Origin: Phycisphaerae bacterium
GTDB taxonomy: Bacteria > Planctomycetota > Phycisphaerae > Phycisphaerales > SM1A02
NCBI GenBank assembly: GCA_002862325.1
Contig: PKCT01000208.1
Span: 1-8,525 of the forward strand
DNA: 8,525 nt
Direction of reading: 5' to 3'
The notes beneath the pieces are model-generated. The model searched no databases. It saw only the letters and a program-made list of their open reading frames with translations, and had not been told where the DNA came from. The translations under genes and the position numbers were made by a program. This document shows positions 7,456-8,525 of this stretch, one piece after another; position 1 is the stretch's first letter; each line of letters opens with the position of its first letter.

Positions 7456-7484
7456 GTGACGGCGACGTTTCCCTTCGCTAGGAT
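7456..7484 (+). promoter_or_regulatory. Possible sigma70-type promoter ahead of the TPR-sulfotransferase gene
   Basis: GTGACG at 7456-7461 (TTGACA-like, four of six) is separated by 17 bp from TAGGAT at 7479-7484 (TATAAT-like, four of six). It lies in the only sizeable gap (7373-7490), where a new transcript would be needed if the flagellar operon ends at flgE. Initiation about seven bases after the -10 would fall on or near the ATG at 7491, giving a leaderless message. AGGA at 7480-7483 could instead be a ribosome binding site seven bases from that ATG, in which case the hexamer is not a -10. This is weak evidence from pattern only. Confidence 0.3.
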
Positions 7485-7490
7485 GAGCCG

Positions 7491-8525
7491 ATGGCCCGGC
7501 CACCACGAGCATCCCGACCCTCCGGCCGCCCCAAGGGCGGTTTCGGGGCCGATGTCGAGGTCAAGCGGGCGCTGTCGCTCATCGAGAGGGGAAAGCTCGT
7601 CGAGGCGGGAGCAATGCTCGATGGAATGCTCAGGAAGCGCAAGCGCGATGCGGGCGTGCTGCGGGCGAAGGGGATGCTCGAACTCCACCGGGGCCGGTAC
7701 CGAGAGGCCGAAGACTTCCTCGACCAGGCCAGGAAGGCCGCTCCGGACCATCCGATGATCCTGATCGACGCGGCGGTGATGCACCAGCGTCGCGGGCGAT
7801 ATCCGGAGATGATCGACTCGGTCCGTCGAGCCCTGCGGCGCCATCCCTCCCGGCCGGAGATCCAGTTCCTCCTGATCGAGGCGCTGGTGAGCGCCGGTCG
7901 GCTCGAGGAGGCGGAGGATACGCTCAAGAGCTTCAACGCCGAACGCCCGCTCGATCAGCGGCTGGCGGAGGGGCTCGCCCGGGTGCTCGATCTGCAGGGC
8001 CGTCGAGAGGAAGCCGTCGAGACGATCGACCGGATCCTCGCCGTCCCGGGCGGTACCCCCTCGCTCCGGCGGCGGATGCTGCTGAGGAAGGGACGGGTGC
8101 TCGAGAAGCTCGGTGAATACGATCGGGCGATGGACGCCTGGCGCGACGGGCACGCCGCGGTGCCGGTCGAGTTCGATCCGGATGCGCTCGATCGGCGGGT
8201 CGACTCGGTCCTGGAGCGGCTCCGCGGAGCGACGTTCGCGACCCCGGAGACCGAGTCGGCGCGGACCGAGCTGCCGGTGATGATCGTCGCGCTGCCCCGT
8301 TCGGGCACCTCCCTGACCGAACGCATCCTCGCCGCCCATCCCGCGGTGGTGGGGATCGGCGAGACCTCGGTGCTCGCCGAGACGAGCTCGCCGAGCACGT
8401 CGGTCGGCACCTCGTCACCCAGCTCGTTCTTGATCTGGCGCACGACGTGGGCGACGAGCGCCGGGTGGATCTTGAAGCCATCGCCGTCGGTGACGTCGAG
8501 GTGTGCGCCGGCGAGCGCCTCCTGC
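7491..8525 (+). CDS. TPR-repeat sulfotransferase, partial, with a doubtful 3' part
   Basis: The frame runs from ATG 7491 to the window end without a stop (345 codons). Residues 1-20 are basic and probably unstructured. About 23-224 form tandem tetratricopeptide repeats (for example 'LRAKGMLELHRGRYREAEDF' at 57-76, 'EAEDTLKSF' and 'KLGEYDRAMDAW' at 206-217). 'LPVMIVALPRSGTSLTERIL' at 261-280 is the P-loop-like 5'-phosphosulfate-binding motif (P-R-S-G-T-S at 269-274) of PAPS-dependent sulfotransferases, followed by 'AAHPAVVGIGE' (281-291), as in the bacterial TPR-sulfotransferase family. These enzymes transfer sulfate from PAPS to an acceptor; the acceptor here is unknown. From about residue 298 (base 8382) the frame becomes Ser/Thr/Trp-rich and no longer resembles the family, while coding signal appears on the other strand. 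The credible coding part is therefore 7491 to about 8380. Confidence 0.8.
   Translation, partial: MARPPRASRPSGRPKGGFGADVEVKRALSLIERGKLVEAGAMLDGMLRKRKRDAGVLRAKGMLELHRGRYREAEDFLDQARKAAPDHPMILIDAAVMHQRRGRYPEMIDSVRRALRRHPSRPEIQFLLIEALVSAGRLEEAEDTLKSFNAERPLDQRLAEGLARVLDLQGRREEAVETIDRILAVPGGTPSLRRRMLLRKGRVLEKLGEYDRAMDAWRDGHAAVPVEFDPDALDRRVDSVLERLRGATFATPETESARTELPVMIVALPRSGTSLTERILAAHPAVVGIGETSVLAETSSPSTSVGTSSPSSFLIWRTTWATSAGWILKPSPSVTSRCAPASASC
8370..8398. repeat. Imperfect inverted repeat at the coding-strand switch
   Basis: The arms GTGCTCGCCGAG (8370-8381) and CTCGCCGAGCAC (8387-8398) are reverse complements with one mismatch position, around a 5-base loop. CTCGCCGAG also occurs as a direct copy at 8373-8381 and 8387-8395. 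The site coincides with the point where the + strand sulfotransferase frame loses family resemblance. There is no T-run after it and it lies within coding sequence, so it is not a convincing terminator. Confidence 0.7.
8382..8525 (-). CDS. Fragment of an unidentified protein on the - strand, cut at both ends
   Basis: Reading leftward from 8524, the frame gives about 48 protein-like residues: 'EALAGAHLDVTDGDGFKIH', then 'PALVAHVVRQIKNELGDEV' and 'PTDVLGELVSAS'. Nearly every codon ends in G or C (I count three exceptions). The composition is balanced, with hydrophobic residues spaced as in helices. The competing + frames are Ser/Thr/Trp-rich (frame of 7491) or show the V/D/R/H-rich composition typical of antisense shadows (frame of 8381). 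The frame stays open further left to 7955, but there it is only the complement of the sulfotransferase gene, so the real fragment probably ends near 8380-8395. I do not recognise the family. It may be a piece of a gene from elsewhere joined in inverted orientation. Confidence 0.4.

Noticed and set aside
8370..8398. The inverted repeat read as a transcription terminator or a mobile-element end.
   Set aside because: It lies inside an open frame with no T-run, no second matching end and no transposase or target duplication in the window.
1..8525. CRISPR arrays, tRNA or rRNA genes, insertion sequences, toxin-antitoxin or defence genes.
   Set aside because: I saw no regularly spaced direct repeats with unique spacers, no tRNA- or rRNA-like conserved sequence and no transposase or defence-type motif. 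Almost all of the DNA is accounted for by the flagellar and sulfotransferase genes.

Overview
The window is a GC-rich (roughly two-thirds G+C by eye), tightly packed bacterial flagellar operon read entirely on the + strand, followed by a separate TPR-sulfotransferase gene that runs into a suspicious window end. The order fliH-fliI-fliJ-(MotE-like membrane protein)-fliK-flgD-(flagellar-operon protein of the TIGR02530 type)-flgE is the classical fla/che order known from Bacillus, where ylxF lies between fliJ and fliK, and from many other phyla. Strong G/C third-position use, a short FlgD and a TPR-sulfotransferase next door fit a planctomycete, perhaps Phycisphaerae. That assignment is inference only; no rRNA or other phylogenetic marker is present.

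Region by region: 1-431 is the C-terminal part of FliH, cut by the window start. 428-1807 is the complete FliI export ATPase. 1839-2294 is FliJ, and 2294-3082 is a membrane-anchored coiled-coil protein in the MotE/YlxF position. 3015-4616 is FliK, whose start lies 68 bp inside the preceding gene. 4634-5059 is a short FlgD hook-cap protein, 5084-5614 is a TIGR02530-like protein, and 5648-7372 is the hook protein FlgE. Gaps between these genes are at most 33 bp and several genes overlap, so one transcript is likely. 7373-7490 is the only real intergenic gap and carries a possible promoter. 7491 onward encodes TPR repeats followed by a sulfotransferase PAPS-binding motif.

Together the flagellar genes cover hook construction. 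FliH, FliI and FliJ feed substrates to the export gate. FliK measures hook length and switches export specificity. FlgD caps the growing hook and FlgE polymerises into it. The MotE-like and TIGR02530-like proteins are conserved but poorly understood operon members.

The most unusual signal is at about 8370-8400. The sulfotransferase reading frame stops looking like its family, and the best coding signal moves to the - strand through to the window end. A near-perfect 12-nt inverted repeat sits exactly at that switch. A chimeric join (amplification or assembly artefact) is the simplest explanation; a true inversion is the alternative. I did not find a convincing undescribed system. The other leads are poorly characterised flagellar-operon proteins, a hexapeptide repeat in the FliK tail and a strong excess of CGATCG/GATC.
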